Position numbers and translations under genes: made by a program
The notes under the pieces: generated by a model
The model's database searches: none
What the model was told of the DNA's origin: nothing
Seen by the model: the letters and a program-made list of their open reading frames with translations, nothing else
Shown: piece by piece, positions 1 to 8,808 of the stretch
Layout of the letters: every line of letters starts with the position of its first letter
Numbering within the stretch: the first letter of the stretch is position 1
Assembly: GCF_016495725.1 (NCBI RefSeq)
Contig: NZ_CP054705.1
Coordinates: 3,100,001 to 3,164,000, forward strand
Length of the DNA: 64,000 bases
Source: Salicibibacter cibarius
Lineage (GTDB): Bacteria > Bacillota > Bacilli > Bacillales > Marinococcaceae
Direction of reading: 5' to 3'

Positions 1-106
1 TTTTAACCCAATGCCAATTCCTAGGTACATGATAAGGCTGTTCTTCCTCAGGAACTAAGGCTTCTTCCAAAAGTTCTTCCACTGCATTTGTCTTTTTTTC
101 ACTCAT
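1..106 (-). CDS. hsdS: Type I restriction enzyme specificity subunit HsdS, N-terminal fragment cut by the window edge
   Basis: About 35 codons are visible from an ATG at 106-104. The peptide begins MSEKKTNAVEELLEEALVPE and continues with a QPY..P.NWV segment. This is the usual opening of HsdS proteins, just before the first target-recognition domain. Its start overlaps the hsdM stop by 8 bp in another frame, typical of translationally coupled hsdM-hsdS. HsdS would choose the recognition sequence for both methylation and cleavage. The recognition domains lie outside the window, so specificity and intactness cannot be judged. Confidence 0.8.
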   Translation of the reverse strand, partial: MSEKKTNAVEELLEEALVPEEEQPYHVPRNWHWVK

Positions 107-1580
107 GGTTATACACTCCTGGTGTCTCCGCTACTTTTTCACTTTTGTTATATTGACTGTTTCCATTCTCTATCTCTTTCAGTTCCTCCACCACTCCGTT
201 TAATAATCCAACAGCTTGGTTCAGCTTTCCTATAGCTTCTTCTGCTGATTCAATTGGATCCGGGAGATTTTCATATACGGCCAGGGATTTATCAGCAATT
301 AAACCAATGTCTAGGCTGTCATCTTTTTTGCGAATGTCCTCTCGAGTGAATACATTCCAGCGTTCATCTTTGATTTTGGTTCTGTCCTCAGCTAAATAGG
401 CTTTGTTAAAGTCTCCAAAGTGCTTGTGGGTTAATGGCGTGCGTTTTCCGAAGGATGGCATGTTCGTTCTAAGATCGTAGACCCAAACGTTTTCGGTGTT
501 ATCTTTATCGGTTTTTTCACGGTTAAAAAACAATACATTCGTCTTTACACCTTGCGCATAGAAAATACCCGTTGGCAAACGCAAGATGGTATGGAGATTA
601 CACTTATCCATCAAATCAGCACGAATTTTATCTCCTACACCACTTTCAAAAAGCACATTATCTGGAAGGACAACGGCAGCACGGGATTTCCCGTCTGGTT
701 TTAAAGAACGATAAATATGCTGCAGGAAGTTTAACTGTTTGTTCGTGGTCGTAAACGTGAAGTCATCTCTCGTTGGACGCTCTCCCCCTTGTTTGGTTCC
801 AAAAGGCGGGTTCGTCATGATCACGTCATAATTATTCATATCTTTTCCAAGCTCTGATAACGTATCTCCAAGCGTAATATCTCCTTGAATGTCATGAAGC
901 ATTGCATTCATCAACGCTAAACGATGTGTATCTTTTACCAATTCAACCCCAGAAAAAGCCTTGTGTTTTTGAAATTCAGCTTCATTTTGACTAAGATCAA
1001 AATAATCATCTGTTTTTTTGCGAACGTTTCGGTCTGCGGCAATCATAAAACCGAAGGTTCCTGCAGCCGGATCATTACAGCGTTCTCCCGGATCTGGGTC
1101 TACCAATTTTACAATCTCATCAATCAAAGGACGTGGTGTGAAATATTGTCCTGCGCCGGACTTTGTTTCGCTGGCGTTTTTTTCCAGCAACCCTTCATAC
1201 AAGTCCCCCAATCCTTCTTCTTTTGCACTGTACCAGTCCAAGTCATTGATCGAACGAATAATTTTTTCAAGGTTTTTTGGTTCATCAATATTGGTTTGGG
1301 CATTAAGATAAATTTGACGAAGGGTATCGTTGCTCTCTTGCCCCAAATCGATTAAGAGCTTCTGATAATGGGTTTTCAACTCAATCCCATGCCGTTCCGT
1401 TAAAGAATCCCAACGGTATTCTTCCGGGATATTTTGCTTTTCTTCCTCTCCTGTTTCTTTCATCATCTTTAAGAAAAGAATATAAGTTAACTCGGTGACG
1501 TATTGGTGGTACGTAATCCCATCATCCCGTAATACGTTACAAAGATTCCATAGTTTTTGTACGATTTCCTGATTGTCCAT
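99..1580 (-). CDS. hsdM: Type I restriction-modification DNA methyltransferase HsdM (N6-adenine)
   Basis: This 493-residue protein has the HsdM layout: an N-terminal helical domain followed by an N6-adenine methylase domain. SAM-binding motif I (DPAAGTFGF) lies near residue 170 and catalytic motif IV (NPPF) near residue 258. It would methylate adenine at the HsdS-defined site and, with HsdS, form the M2S core. The ATG follows the hsdR stop directly (TAG-ATG) and its end overlaps hsdS, so R-M-S form one operon on the minus strand. Length is normal for the family and no lesion is seen. Confidence 0.95.
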   Translation of the reverse strand: MDNQEIVQKLWNLCNVLRDDGITYHQYVTELTYILFLKMMKETGEEEKQNIPEEYRWDSLTERHGIELKTHYQKLLIDLGQESNDTLRQIYLNAQTNIDEPKNLEKIIRSINDLDWYSAKEEGLGDLYEGLLEKNASETKSGAGQYFTPRPLIDEIVKLVDPDPGERCNDPAAGTFGFMIAADRNVRKKTDDYFDLSQNEAEFQKHKAFSGVELVKDTHRLALMNAMLHDIQGDITLGDTLSELGKDMNNYDVIMTNPPFGTKQGGERPTRDDFTFTTTNKQLNFLQHIYRSLKPDGKSRAAVVLPDNVLFESGVGDKIRADLMDKCNLHTILRLPTGIFYAQGVKTNVLFFNREKTDKDNTENVWVYDLRTNMPSFGKRTPLTHKHFGDFNKAYLAEDRTKIKDERWNVFTREDIRKKDDSLDIGLIADKSLAVYENLPDPIESAEEAIGKLNQAVGLLNGVVEELKEIENGNSQYNKSEKVAETPGVYNHE

Positions 1581-4500
1581 CTATGCTTGCTCCTTCTCAT
1601 CATCGTTATTATATAGGGACTCATTAATTGTAGTAACAATTTCATCGAGTTGTCCATTGAATATTTTGTTTAACTGACGGTATCCTCCGCGACTTTTAAA
1701 AGGTTCCACTTCAAAAGCCTGCTCTGGGTCAGGGTCCAAGACAGATTCTTGCAGTAATTGGCTTTCTATACGCTCGAGCCATTTCTTTTGAACAGGAGGC
1801 CATACTTTCATTTGATAAATTTTATCCATGGCTTTTTCAATCCTTTTTTCATGACTCATTAATGGATCGCCAAGTGCCTGCTTTCGGATAAAGCTGATAA
1901 TGTCGGCAGCAATGTCTTCATTTTTAGCTTCTCTCCAGGCCGTTTGTAGATGTGACTCCCGATACCCATTCTGATCCAAGGTAATTCGAAGTTCCTTTAA
2001 TTGCTCTCTTGTGAGGTCTTTTGGACGCGTGCAGACGATATGCAAAGCGGGAATTTCATTCATGTTCTCTTTGATAAATTGGCTGAATCCTTCCAAATAA
2101 TCTTCTGGCTTTTCCGCTTTTCCATACCCTCGTCTGACTTCTTTTAATTCATCCTCATGGGTGGAGATGTATTGGTAGATTGCTCTCTGTCTATTTTCAT
2201 CTAAGTATTGAACAATGTTCTGATTGTTGGCCAGCTTCTCCACCACTTCATCATGAGAAGCCTTTTTCACCCATTCGGCAAACTCCTGAACGGACTTGCC
2301 GCCAGTTAGGACTTTAAAGTCCTCTTCTTCTTGTTCCGTCCATGCTGTCTTTTTGCGTTGAATTTTCGCTGCCAGCTCCTCTTTATGAGCCTTCTGCTCG
2401 GAAGCGTCTTCGAGTTGCTCTAGTTCATCTACGACCTGACCCACCGACACTTTTGGTCGATTGACTACTGGTTTCATGTCGCTATAAGATTTCAAGGATT
2501 CATACAATCCAACCGCATCAAAAATAGAAAAGTGATCTTTCCGAATTTCATCACAGCGTCTCGTTGCCCTACCCAGCATTTGTTCATACAAAATTCTTGA
2601 GCGTATTCTGCGCAGAAAGACAAGGTTTGTGATTGCAGGAACATCGATCCCTGTCGTTAACATATCAACAGTCACCACAATATTTGGTATTCGTTCATTC
2701 TTAAACTGTTTAATCGCAAACGAAGAATCTTTGATCTGGCTGGTAATTTTCTGCACTGCATTGTCTTCAATTGGTCCATGAATCTTTTCTAATTCCTCTT
2801 TCAGGATGTGCACAACCATATCCGCATGATCATCGGTGGCAGCAAACATAAGGGTCTTTCCCGTATCCGTTGGATCAATATAATTAGCTAATTCTTTGAG
2901 TATCACTCGATTAAAGTTTTCAGTGATGACTGTTTTATTAAAATGCGTGACATCCAGTTCGATTTCATCCTCCAGTACTTCTTTGTCCACCTGACCTGAG
3001 ACAGTATCATAAACCTCAACCTCTTCCCCTTCATTCCAATGAATCCCTTGGCTTTTTAATGCGGTCTCAAATTGATAAGGTGGTTCGTGATCGATTAAAT
3101 ATCCATCAATAACAGCGTCGCGATACGAATAAGTAAAAACGGGTTCACCAAATATATCAACCGTGTGGATAGCCGGAGTGGCGGTTAAACCAATGCTTAC
3201 TGCATCAAAGTATTCCAGCACCTGACGATATTTGCTGACATAGTCTTTATGGTCACGGAACATCATCTCGACCTCAGACATTTCCTTATCTAATGTATAT
3301 CCACGATGAGCTTCGTCGACGACTATACAATCATACTGATCAACTGTTGGTATATTCGTATCCTCATCACTATAAAATAATCTTCGTACCATTCCCTGTA
3401 CGGTAGCAATATGCACTTTCGTTTCAGGCTCGGGAGAAATGTCTTCTAAGGTCTGCAAGTTAAATATTTCTGTAAAAGACATGTAGCTCTCTAACTTTGA
3501 ATCTTTAAAAGCGGCTTCTGCTTGTTCACCGAGGGCGGAACGGTCGACTAAGAACAACACGCGATTAAAGCGGTTATGTTTAATTAATCGATAAATCAAC
3601 CCAATGGCTAAGCGGGTTTTTCCTGTCCCCGTAGCTAGGGCTAACAATGCTTCCTCTTTTCCTTCTTCTAATGCTTCCTCCACCGCTAAAATAGCATCTT
3701 CTTGATAAGAGCGCAGGTTTAGGTAATCCAATGGCTCGTCTTTTAAACCTTCGGTTGCTTGGTCAATATCCTTTTTTAGTAACTCTTTCAGCCCATCCGG
3801 TGTATACCAGGCTTTTAAGGGGCGAGGATGGTTGGTGGTACGCCTGGCATCCAAGAACCATATCCCTGATTTTTCTTCTACCTGCTTTAAGTAAGGTCTC
3901 CCATTGGTTGCGAAAAGAAACGGAACGAAAAAATCTCCGTAAGGACCTGTGATGATTTCATTTTCGTGTCTAACCACTTCTGTCGCATATGTCTTGGCTT
4001 GACCGATGTCAGATATGATATTTTTATTTTGCTTTTTCGCTTCAATAATACCTACGAATTCTAAACCTATAAAAAGCGCATAATCAGCTCTCGTATTTTT
4101 CAACGGCCACTCGGCAATCGCTTTGTTTTTATTTTTTTCTGGACGGTCCCCATGACTAAAACGTACAGTTTTTGTATCAGCAATCCATCCGGCCTGCTGT
4201 AGCTGTTCATCAATAATTTCTCTCGTTTCTGCTTCCGTTAATTGGATTTGACTGCCGACTAGTCTGGCTTGACGATGGCGTTGCTTTTTTTCCTCTTTAT
4301 GTAAAGTTGCTTGACTTTTTCTTAATGCCTCTAATTCTTGTTCCAGGGCTGTCACTTTTACTTTATACGACTCGGAAAGATCATCTAATTCTTCTTGACT
4401 CACCGACTCTGTTCGAGAGGGAACCTGAAACTCTGGTGCTTCGAAATCCCAAGCCCCATAGACTTCCATCATCCATGTACCAATATGAAATGCCATGCCT

Positions 4501-4829
4501 AAAGTTCTTTTCGCTTCTTCCGTTGTTCCATACCCGGCCATATGAACCGCTTTATTTCCCTTTTTCCGAATGACATGGAACATCTCGATTAATTCTTCCG
4601 TTATCAAGTCTTCCCGTTTCAATGCCTGTAAGCGATCGATTTGCTTGGTATCTGGCGTTTCTTTTATTTCTTCGAATGCTAGAATGTATTTTGTGACAGT
4701 CTCCGCAAATACCCTTAGTTTCATCAACGTCGTATTTGGGTCCATATAAACATTACGCTCTGCTGTCTCTCCCAAGTTAGCCAAGATATCCCACTTTGCA
4801 GAAAGAAACTCGAAGTTATGATTCGCCAA
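1581..4829 (-). CDS. hsdR: Type I restriction enzyme endonuclease/translocase subunit HsdR (EcoEI-like)
   Basis: This protein of about 1082 residues is the ATP-dependent translocase and nuclease of the system. An N-terminal DUF4145-like region is followed by the nuclease motif (EAKKQNK, near residue 260), Walker A (ATGTGKT, near 402), DEAH (near 505) and GLTATP. A superfamily-2 motif VI region follows (QMLGRATRR). The longest frame opens at GTG 4835, but AGGAGG is only about two bases before it. A TTG at 4829 has 8-base spacing and gives MANHNFEF, matching family N-termini, so that start is chosen. It is first in the R-M-S operon and looks intact. Confidence 0.93.
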   Translation of the reverse strand: MANHNFEFLSAKWDILANLGETAERNVYMDPNTTLMKLRVFAETVTKYILAFEEIKETPDTKQIDRLQALKREDLITEELIEMFHVIRKKGNKAVHMAGYGTTEEAKRTLGMAFHIGTWMMEVYGAWDFEAPEFQVPSRTESVSQEELDDLSESYKVKVTALEQELEALRKSQATLHKEEKKQRHRQARLVGSQIQLTEAETREIIDEQLQQAGWIADTKTVRFSHGDRPEKNKNKAIAEWPLKNTRADYALFIGLEFVGIIEAKKQNKNIISDIGQAKTYATEVVRHENEIITGPYGDFFVPFLFATNGRPYLKQVEEKSGIWFLDARRTTNHPRPLKAWYTPDGLKELLKKDIDQATEGLKDEPLDYLNLRSYQEDAILAVEEALEEGKEEALLALATGTGKTRLAIGLIYRLIKHNRFNRVLFLVDRSALGEQAEAAFKDSKLESYMSFTEIFNLQTLEDISPEPETKVHIATVQGMVRRLFYSDEDTNIPTVDQYDCIVVDEAHRGYTLDKEMSEVEMMFRDHKDYVSKYRQVLEYFDAVSIGLTATPAIHTVDIFGEPVFTYSYRDAVIDGYLIDHEPPYQFETALKSQGIHWNEGEEVEVYDTVSGQVDKEVLEDEIELDVTHFNKTVITENFNRVILKELANYIDPTDTGKTLMFAATDDHADMVVHILKEELEKIHGPIEDNAVQKITSQIKDSSFAIKQFKNERIPNIVVTVDMLTTGIDVPAITNLVFLRRIRSRILYEQMLGRATRRCDEIRKDHFSIFDAVGLYESLKSYSDMKPVVNRPKVSVGQVVDELEQLEDASEQKAHKEELAAKIQRKKTAWTEQEEEDFKVLTGGKSVQEFAEWVKKASHDEVVEKLANNQNIVQYLDENRQRAIYQYISTHEDELKEVRRGYGKAEKPEDYLEGFSQFIKENMNEIPALHIVCTRPKDLTREQLKELRITLDQNGYRESHLQTAWREAKNEDIAADIISFIRKQALGDPLMSHEKRIEKAMDKIYQMKVWPPVQKKWLERIESQLLQESVLDPDPEQAFEVEPFKSRGGYRQLNKIFNGQLDEIVTTINESLYNNDDEKEQA

Positions 4830-4912
4830 GGTCACACCCTCCTTGCAAGCACTGCTTATCTTCCATTATATACAACAAATGGTACTGATGGAAAGAGATA
4901 AGTATGAGGGCC

Positions 4913-4950
4913 ACTGATGCTGTGCACAGTAATTTCATAGCTTGATCTAA
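4913..4950 (+). repeat. Short relic similar to the holin-like toxin coding region at 7573-7610
   Basis: About 31 of 36 bases match the segment around 7573-7610 that encodes the LMLCTAIS part of a small membrane peptide. Here the frame is broken by a TAG and there is no start. It lies in the 205-bp spacer upstream of hsdR, where nothing else was recognised. It is best read as a decayed copy of the same type I toxin-like module. Confidence 0.4.
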
Positions 4951-5240
4951 TTACAAAAATTTATAGTATACATGATTTTGTGCGATGAAAGATTGTAGAT
5001 AATTGTTAAAGTCAATTTCAGATAGTTCATTCGAATTATTTCATTCAAAATACCTAACACCTTTGATAAAGTTTAAAAAACGATCATCATTTAAAAATTC
5101 CATTAATAATTCAATCTTTTTGTTTTCTCGATTCGTTGGTTCCATTGGATTTTTTATAACAGTTCTCATCATCCCCAGAACTAGATCAGTTATTTCAAGA
5201 CCTGGCTCCATCCCTTTTGAAGCGAAAATACTCTCTGATA

Positions 5241-5880
5241 TCTTAAACGACCACCTGCTAAAGCAGGTGGATTTGGACATAAATGTCCGCGACTGAAAGT
5301 CGCTGTTCAGACTGAAGTCCGCTGAAAGACCTTAAGCTCAAGCTCACTAAATGAGACTGAACTCATTCATCAATCCCGAAGATATCATCCCTTCTCTCAG
5401 TTGATTGATTTTCGATATAGTTTCTAGTGATTTCTTCGGTCACATTTCCTACGGTGGTACAAAAATATCCTCTTGCCCATAAGTGTTGCCCCCAGTACCT
5501 CTTCTTCAGAGCTGGGAATTCATCTTGCAATAATCTCGATGATCTTCCTTTGAGATATTGCATGATTTTACTCGGAGCGATACTCGGCGGGCATGATAAC
5601 AACAAGTGAATATGGTCCTTGCCTACGCTTCCTTGCAATATCGTAATATTCCTTGCTTCGCACCCCTGTCTAATCAATTCCCTGACACGGTGGGCGATAT
5701 CTCCCCGCAACACTTGATATCTATATTTTGTTACCCAGATTACGTGGTACTTGATATCATAGACCGTATGACTGCTTTTCCGATATCCATCCATACTTTC
5801 CCTCAGTTTAAGTATGGACAGGGAAAAGCAAGGCTAAAAGCGTATCCCGTCTAAAGACGGGGGAGTTAGACCACGCTTCT
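5241..5880 (-). mobile_element. IS200/IS605-type element carrying only tnpA
   Basis: The 640-bp insert splits the DUF3800 gene. It carries one Y1 transposase and subterminal hairpins rather than terminal inverted repeats. The left-end hairpin has arms CCCGTCT/AGACGGG at 5848-5863 and the right-end hairpin CCACCTGCT/AGCAGGTGG at 5251-5270. The element lies just 3' of TTAC on the minus strand, the tetranucleotide targeted by some IS605-family elements. There is no target duplication. The exact ends are inferred from restoring the host frame; several small hairpins also lie at 5270-5345. Confidence 0.7.
5363..5794 (-). CDS. tnpA: IS200/IS605 family transposase TnpA (Y1 HUH enzyme)
   Basis: This 143-residue protein has the length and motifs of IS200-type TnpA. 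HIHLLLS is the metal-binding HUH motif, and the nucleophilic tyrosine lies in the C-terminal helix segment ARGYFCTTVGN...TRNYIENQ. Such enzymes excise and insert single-stranded DNA circles at hairpin ends. The frame is intact, so the element may still be active. No tnpB accompanies it, but a decayed tnpB lies 7 kb away. Confidence 0.93.
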   Translation of the reverse strand: MDGYRKSSHTVYDIKYHVIWVTKYRYQVLRGDIAHRVRELIRQGCEARNITILQGSVGKDHIHLLLSCPPSIAPSKIMQYLKGRSSRLLQDEFPALKKRYWGQHLWARGYFCTTVGNVTEEITRNYIENQSTERRDDIFGIDE

Positions 5881-6491
5881 GTAACTTAAAACGTTCACCC
5901 CTATACAATGATTGCATATTAAGTTGAGTTTTCATTTTTGAACTCAATTCTAACTGTCTATACTCATTCGCATCTTCAACAATAATTTTGACATTTGCGA
6001 ATGCGTTTTTTCCGTGCTTTCTTATTAGCCCGTACACAATTCTTTCAGGGAACTTTGTATATATAGTCTGTTCTGACAAACCTTCATCCCAAAACGAATG
6101 ACTATTTTCTTTAATTATTGATTGGTCATAGTTAATGACGTTCATGGTCAAAACAGGTGATTATTTGATAGCTTTATAAATTAAATGCTTAATTCCTTCT
6201 CTGGTGGCATGATGACCACCGAAATTAGTCCAGTGAATTTCATTTTCTTGAATAACTGCACTTAATTCATCGAAGAATGCAGGGTGCTTATAAATCTGAG
6301 TTGGCATGGCCATACCACCCATGAGATGCGGTTTATCATTGTTTTTTCCACTTTCATCAAAAAACACATTTACATCCATATAACTTGTCACAAAAATTCC
6401 CCCTTTACAATTGTAAATTTTTAAACCATAATAAAAGCAAACATGAGTTTCACTCACCGCATATGCGCGTGCGTGAAACTTACAACTATTA

Positions 6492-6534
6492 GCAGGAACT
6501 CTTCGCACAAGCGAAAGCGTTCCTGCCTTTTTTT
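6492..6534 (+). terminator. Strong hairpin followed by a T-run
   Basis: GCAGGAAC pairs with GTTCCTGC, with an inner TTCGC/GCGAA extension, and seven T follow on the plus strand. No plus-strand gene ends here. It lies about 110 bp before the SDR gene, so it could be a leader terminator or a leftover. Confidence 0.5.
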
Positions 6535-6642
6535 AAGAGGCAGGACGTTTCCACTGGATTTACCAACTTTGATCCGACAACTTGGGAACTATTGTATACT
6601 ATAGGTGAGGAAGAAAAAAACTTAAAAACGGAGGCGATCGGT

Positions 6643-7404
6643 ATGAAACTGGACGGAAAGGTTGCTGTTATTACCGGGGCAGCGTCTGGTATGGGAAAGG
6701 CGATTGCGACTTTATATGCGAAGGAAGGTGCAAAAGTTGTTGTTGCCGACCTTAATCAGGAAGGTGCCGATGAAGTCGCGGCAGAGATCATTTCATATGA
6801 TGGACAAGCAAAAGCGGTCAAGACAAATGTTGCCGAATCAGCGGATATTGACAATATGATCGATACGGCAGTAAGGGAATACGGTACATTAGATATTTTG
6901 GTGAACAATGCGGGGATTATGGATGGATTTGAACCGGTTGGCGAGATTGATGATGATAAATGGGAACTCGTTTTTGATGTCAACACAAAAGCGGTGATGC
7001 GCGCAACGCGCAAGGCTATGCCTATCTTTTTGGAAAAGAGGAACGGCGTGGTTATCAATACCGCTTCCACCGGCGGAATAAGTGGCGCACATTCAGGGGC
7101 CGTCTATACGGCATCCAAACATGCGGTTGTAGGCCTTACAAAAAATACAGGATATATGTACGCCGACAAAGGGATTCGCTGCAATGCGATTGCACCAGGC
7201 GGCGTCGAAACTAATATTAGCACGTCCATGACAGGGGTAAGCCAATTCGGGATGGAACGGACGAAAATACCTCAGTCGGTTATGCCTCGGACGGGTACAT
7301 CGGAGGAAATTGCAAATGTAGCCTTGTTTCTGGCCTCGGATGATTCCACCTTTCTGAACGGAGTTGTTATACCAGCTGACGGAGGCTGGACGGCAGCTTT
7401 TTAG
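6643..7404 (+). CDS. Short-chain dehydrogenase/reductase (SDR) family oxidoreductase
   Basis: This 253-residue classical SDR has the cofactor motif TGAASGMG at residues 11-18, NNAG near 85, a serine near 142 and the catalytic YTASK near 155-159. It would oxidise or reduce an alcohol/ketone with NAD(P). Resemblance is to 3-oxoacyl-reductase/glucose-dehydrogenase-like members; the substrate cannot be read from sequence. The ATG at 6643 follows AAAACGGAGGCGATCGGT; a longer frame starting at 6592 lacks a site. It is monocistronic with a clear terminator. Confidence 0.88.
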   Translation: MKLDGKVAVITGAASGMGKAIATLYAKEGAKVVVADLNQEGADEVAAEIISYDGQAKAVKTNVAESADIDNMIDTAVREYGTLDILVNNAGIMDGFEPVGEIDDDKWELVFDVNTKAVMRATRKAMPIFLEKRNGVVINTASTGGISGAHSGAVYTASKHAVVGLTKNTGYMYADKGIRCNAIAPGGVETNISTSMTGVSQFGMERTKIPQSVMPRTGTSEEIANVALFLASDDSTFLNGVVIPADGGWTAAF

Positions 7405-7431
7405 TGGTAGAGGAAGGCTTGGAATAACGAA

Positions 7432-7463
7432 AAAGCTATCCTTGCTGGGGGATAGCTTTATTT
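7432..7463 (+). terminator. Rho-independent terminator of the SDR gene
   Basis: AAAGCTATCC pairs with GGATAGCTTT around a short loop and is followed by TTTATTT, starting 28 bp after the stop codon. Confidence 0.75.
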
Positions 7464-7526
7464 GCGTTGTCTCTTTGTATTTTTGATATAATTTATAACC
7501 AAATTAAGGATAAATGTTATACTACA

Positions 7527-7658
7527 ATGACAACAGACTTGTGCTCGGGGTTCAGTTCACCAGTATATGAAGCGCTGATGCTTTGCACAGCAATTTCAAC
7601 GCTTGTCTATTTCATTGCCAAAAAAAGCCAAAGCCTTTTCTTATACTATTATCCATGA
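7527..7658 (+). CDS. Small holin-like hydrophobic peptide, possible type I toxin (start uncertain, maybe decayed)
   Basis: The 43-residue frame from ATG 7527 contains VYEALMLCTAISTLVYFIAKK: the YEALML opening, hydrophobic stretch and terminal lysines of the 'putative holin-like toxin' peptides of bacilli. Family members usually start one or two residues before YEAL; here that position is TCA-CCA-GTA, so the normal start may be lost. CTTGTGCTCGGGGTT (7538-7552) is complementary to 7690-7707 downstream apart from a 3-base bulge. End-to-end mRNA pairing of this kind is known in type I toxin messages. No peptide function is proven. Confidence 0.5.
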   Translation: MTTDLCSGFSSPVYEALMLCTAISTLVYFIAKKSQSLFLYYYP

Positions 7659-7684
7659 ATTTTTATTTCTGATAGTAAAAAAAA

Positions 7685-7724
7685 GTGACAACCCCGAGCG
7701 GCACAAGCTTAGAGGGGTAGTCAC
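7685..7724. terminator. Bidirectional hairpin between the holin-like peptide and the Uma2 gene
   Basis: GTGACAACCCC pairs with GGGGTAGTCAC with one mismatch. Eight T follow on the minus strand, so it can end the Uma2 transcript. The plus strand has only CTTTG. Its loop-side sequence 7690-7707 is complementary to the 5' part of the peptide message. Confidence 0.65.
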
Positions 7725-7801
7725 CTTTGATTGGGAATATTATACTACGCAGAGAGACTAATGTGCAAGAACACTATTCTTTTTATTTTTGGCGTGAGTG
7801 C

Positions 7802-8374
7802 TCATGGAAATATCTTATTCAACTGTACTTCAAAATCCGGGAAAAGACTCACCTTTACGACATCATTTTTCGTGAATACATCCACTCGCTCGAATGATTG
7901 ATCTTGAAGCACAAAAACCTCCACCGTTTCATGGTGTGGGTCCACAATCCAGTATTCCTTAACGCCGGCTTCTTCATATTTATTATACTTTGTTAAACGA
8001 TCAGTTCGTGCTGTAGCCGGGGAAAGGATCTCAATGACCAAGTCAGGTGCGCCAATGATTCGTTTTTCCTCGATCTTTTTAGGATCACAGACAATCATCA
8101 AATCAGGTTGAATCCAATTTTTTATCTCTTCGTTCGGTGTTTCCGGCGTTGCGAATAAGCAAACATCTAACGGTGCGGTTAAAATTTCACAATCCTTCTC
8201 ACGTAAATATGAACCAATTTCTACGCTTAGTTCTACCTGAATCTTTTGATGACCGGGAGTGGGCGATGGCGTCATATTCACAATCATCCCATCAAATGCC
8301 TCACATCGAAGATCTTTGTTCCATTGCAAATAGTCGGCATAAGAGGATGATCCGTTTGTGTATTCTTGTGGCAT
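7802..8374 (-). CDS. Uma2 family (DUF820) PD-(D/E)XK nuclease-like protein
   Basis: This protein of about 190 residues has the Uma2 core: a PDLMIVCD segment, then GAPDLVIEILSPATARTD and YEEAGVKEYWIVDP. The acidic and lysine residues form the PD-(D/E)XK fold. Uma2 proteins are abundant in cyanobacteria and bacilli and are predicted restriction-like nucleases of unknown target. The ATG at 8374 is preceded at 12 bases by AGGTGGTGAT; a TTG at 8380 fits the spacing slightly better. It shares the accessory region with hsd and jet genes but is not linked to either. Confidence 0.85.
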   Translation of the reverse strand: MPQEYTNGSSSYADYLQWNKDLRCEAFDGMIVNMTPSPTPGHQKIQVELSVEIGSYLREKDCEILTAPLDVCLFATPETPNEEIKNWIQPDLMIVCDPKKIEEKRIIGAPDLVIEILSPATARTDRLTKYNKYEEAGVKEYWIVDPHHETVEVFVLQDQSFERVDVFTKNDVVKVSLFPDFEVQLNKIFP

Positions 8375-8481
8375 TGACAATATCATCACCACCTGTTTTT
8401 GTTCATTATATCATACTAAGTCCATCCAAAGCTGCCGACTAATTTTCTCATGCTTCAATCGGATGATGTCGGCTGAACTCT

Positions 8482-8655
8482 TTAATTCAAATTTTCATAG
8501 CTTTCAAGTTGGGGTTCATATTCAAGCACCATTTCATAATCATCGCCCCACTTATCTTGAGCATTTTCAAGGATCCCTTGCTCTTCACCATCGAGATCCA
8601 AACTTTGAATCTCTTCGTATGCTTCCATTTGATTTCCATAGCCATATTGCACCAT
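8482..8655 (-). CDS. Small acidic protein or protein fragment, unknown function
   Basis: A 57-codon frame from ATG 8655 gives MVQYGYGNQMEAYEEI..., ending ...EPQLESYENLN. The Asp/Glu/Tyr-rich composition matches real coding sequence here better than the longer overlapping frame. The frame is open for only a few codons upstream, where a TGA lies at about 8669, and no ribosome binding site precedes the ATG. It may be the tail of a lost larger acidic protein. I recognise no family. Confidence 0.4.
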   Translation of the reverse strand: MVQYGYGNQMEAYEEIQSLDLDGEEQGILENAQDKWGDDYEMVLEYEPQLESYENLN

Positions 8656-8716
8656 TTCAAAGTCCTCATCATACCGTCATCGCCTACCCCGAAATCTTTC
8701 AATGAGTGTCCATATC

Positions 8717-8750
8717 AAAAAAAGACCCCACTCAACGATGAATGGAGTCT
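8717..8750 (-). terminator. Minus-strand terminator
   Basis: AGACTCCA pairs with TGGGGTCT and is followed by seven T on the minus strand. No convincing minus-strand gene ends just before it, which leaves open a minus-strand transcript across 8750-9135. Confidence 0.6.
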
Positions 8751-8793
8751 ATTTTCCTAAAATTACTACAGGGGTATATGCGTTCCCCTTTTA

Positions 8794-8802
8794 TGTTATA
8801 AT
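8794..8802 (+). promoter_or_regulatory. Extended -10 promoter of the candidate ncRNA
   Basis: TGTTATAAT is a perfect extended -10 element (TGn-TATAAT). No good -35 is visible upstream, which is acceptable for extended -10 promoters. Transcription would start near 8809. Confidence 0.5.
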
Positions 8803-8808
8803 GCTGTC

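Larger units (their letters stand above)
5041..6391 (-). pseudogene. DUF3800-family protein gene, disrupted by an in-frame stop and an IS200-type insertion
   Basis: The N-terminal piece starts at GTG 6391 (GGGGG seven bases upstream) and contains the DUF3800 hallmark FFDESG. An in-frame TAA at 6163-6161 interrupts it; the same frame continues as SPVLTMNVINYD to about 5881. An IS200/IS605-like element follows, and the reading frame resumes at about 5240, ending at TGA 5041-5043. Removing 5241-5880 rejoins the halves in frame (FKL-LSESIF). DUF3800 proteins carry predicted nuclease-like residues and occur near defence and mobile genes; function is unproven. Two independent lesions make this a dead gene. 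Confidence 0.75.

Noticed and set aside
924-1355. Plus-strand frame of 143 codons within hsdM
   Set aside because: Opposite-strand shadow of a well-supported gene, with no ribosome binding site.
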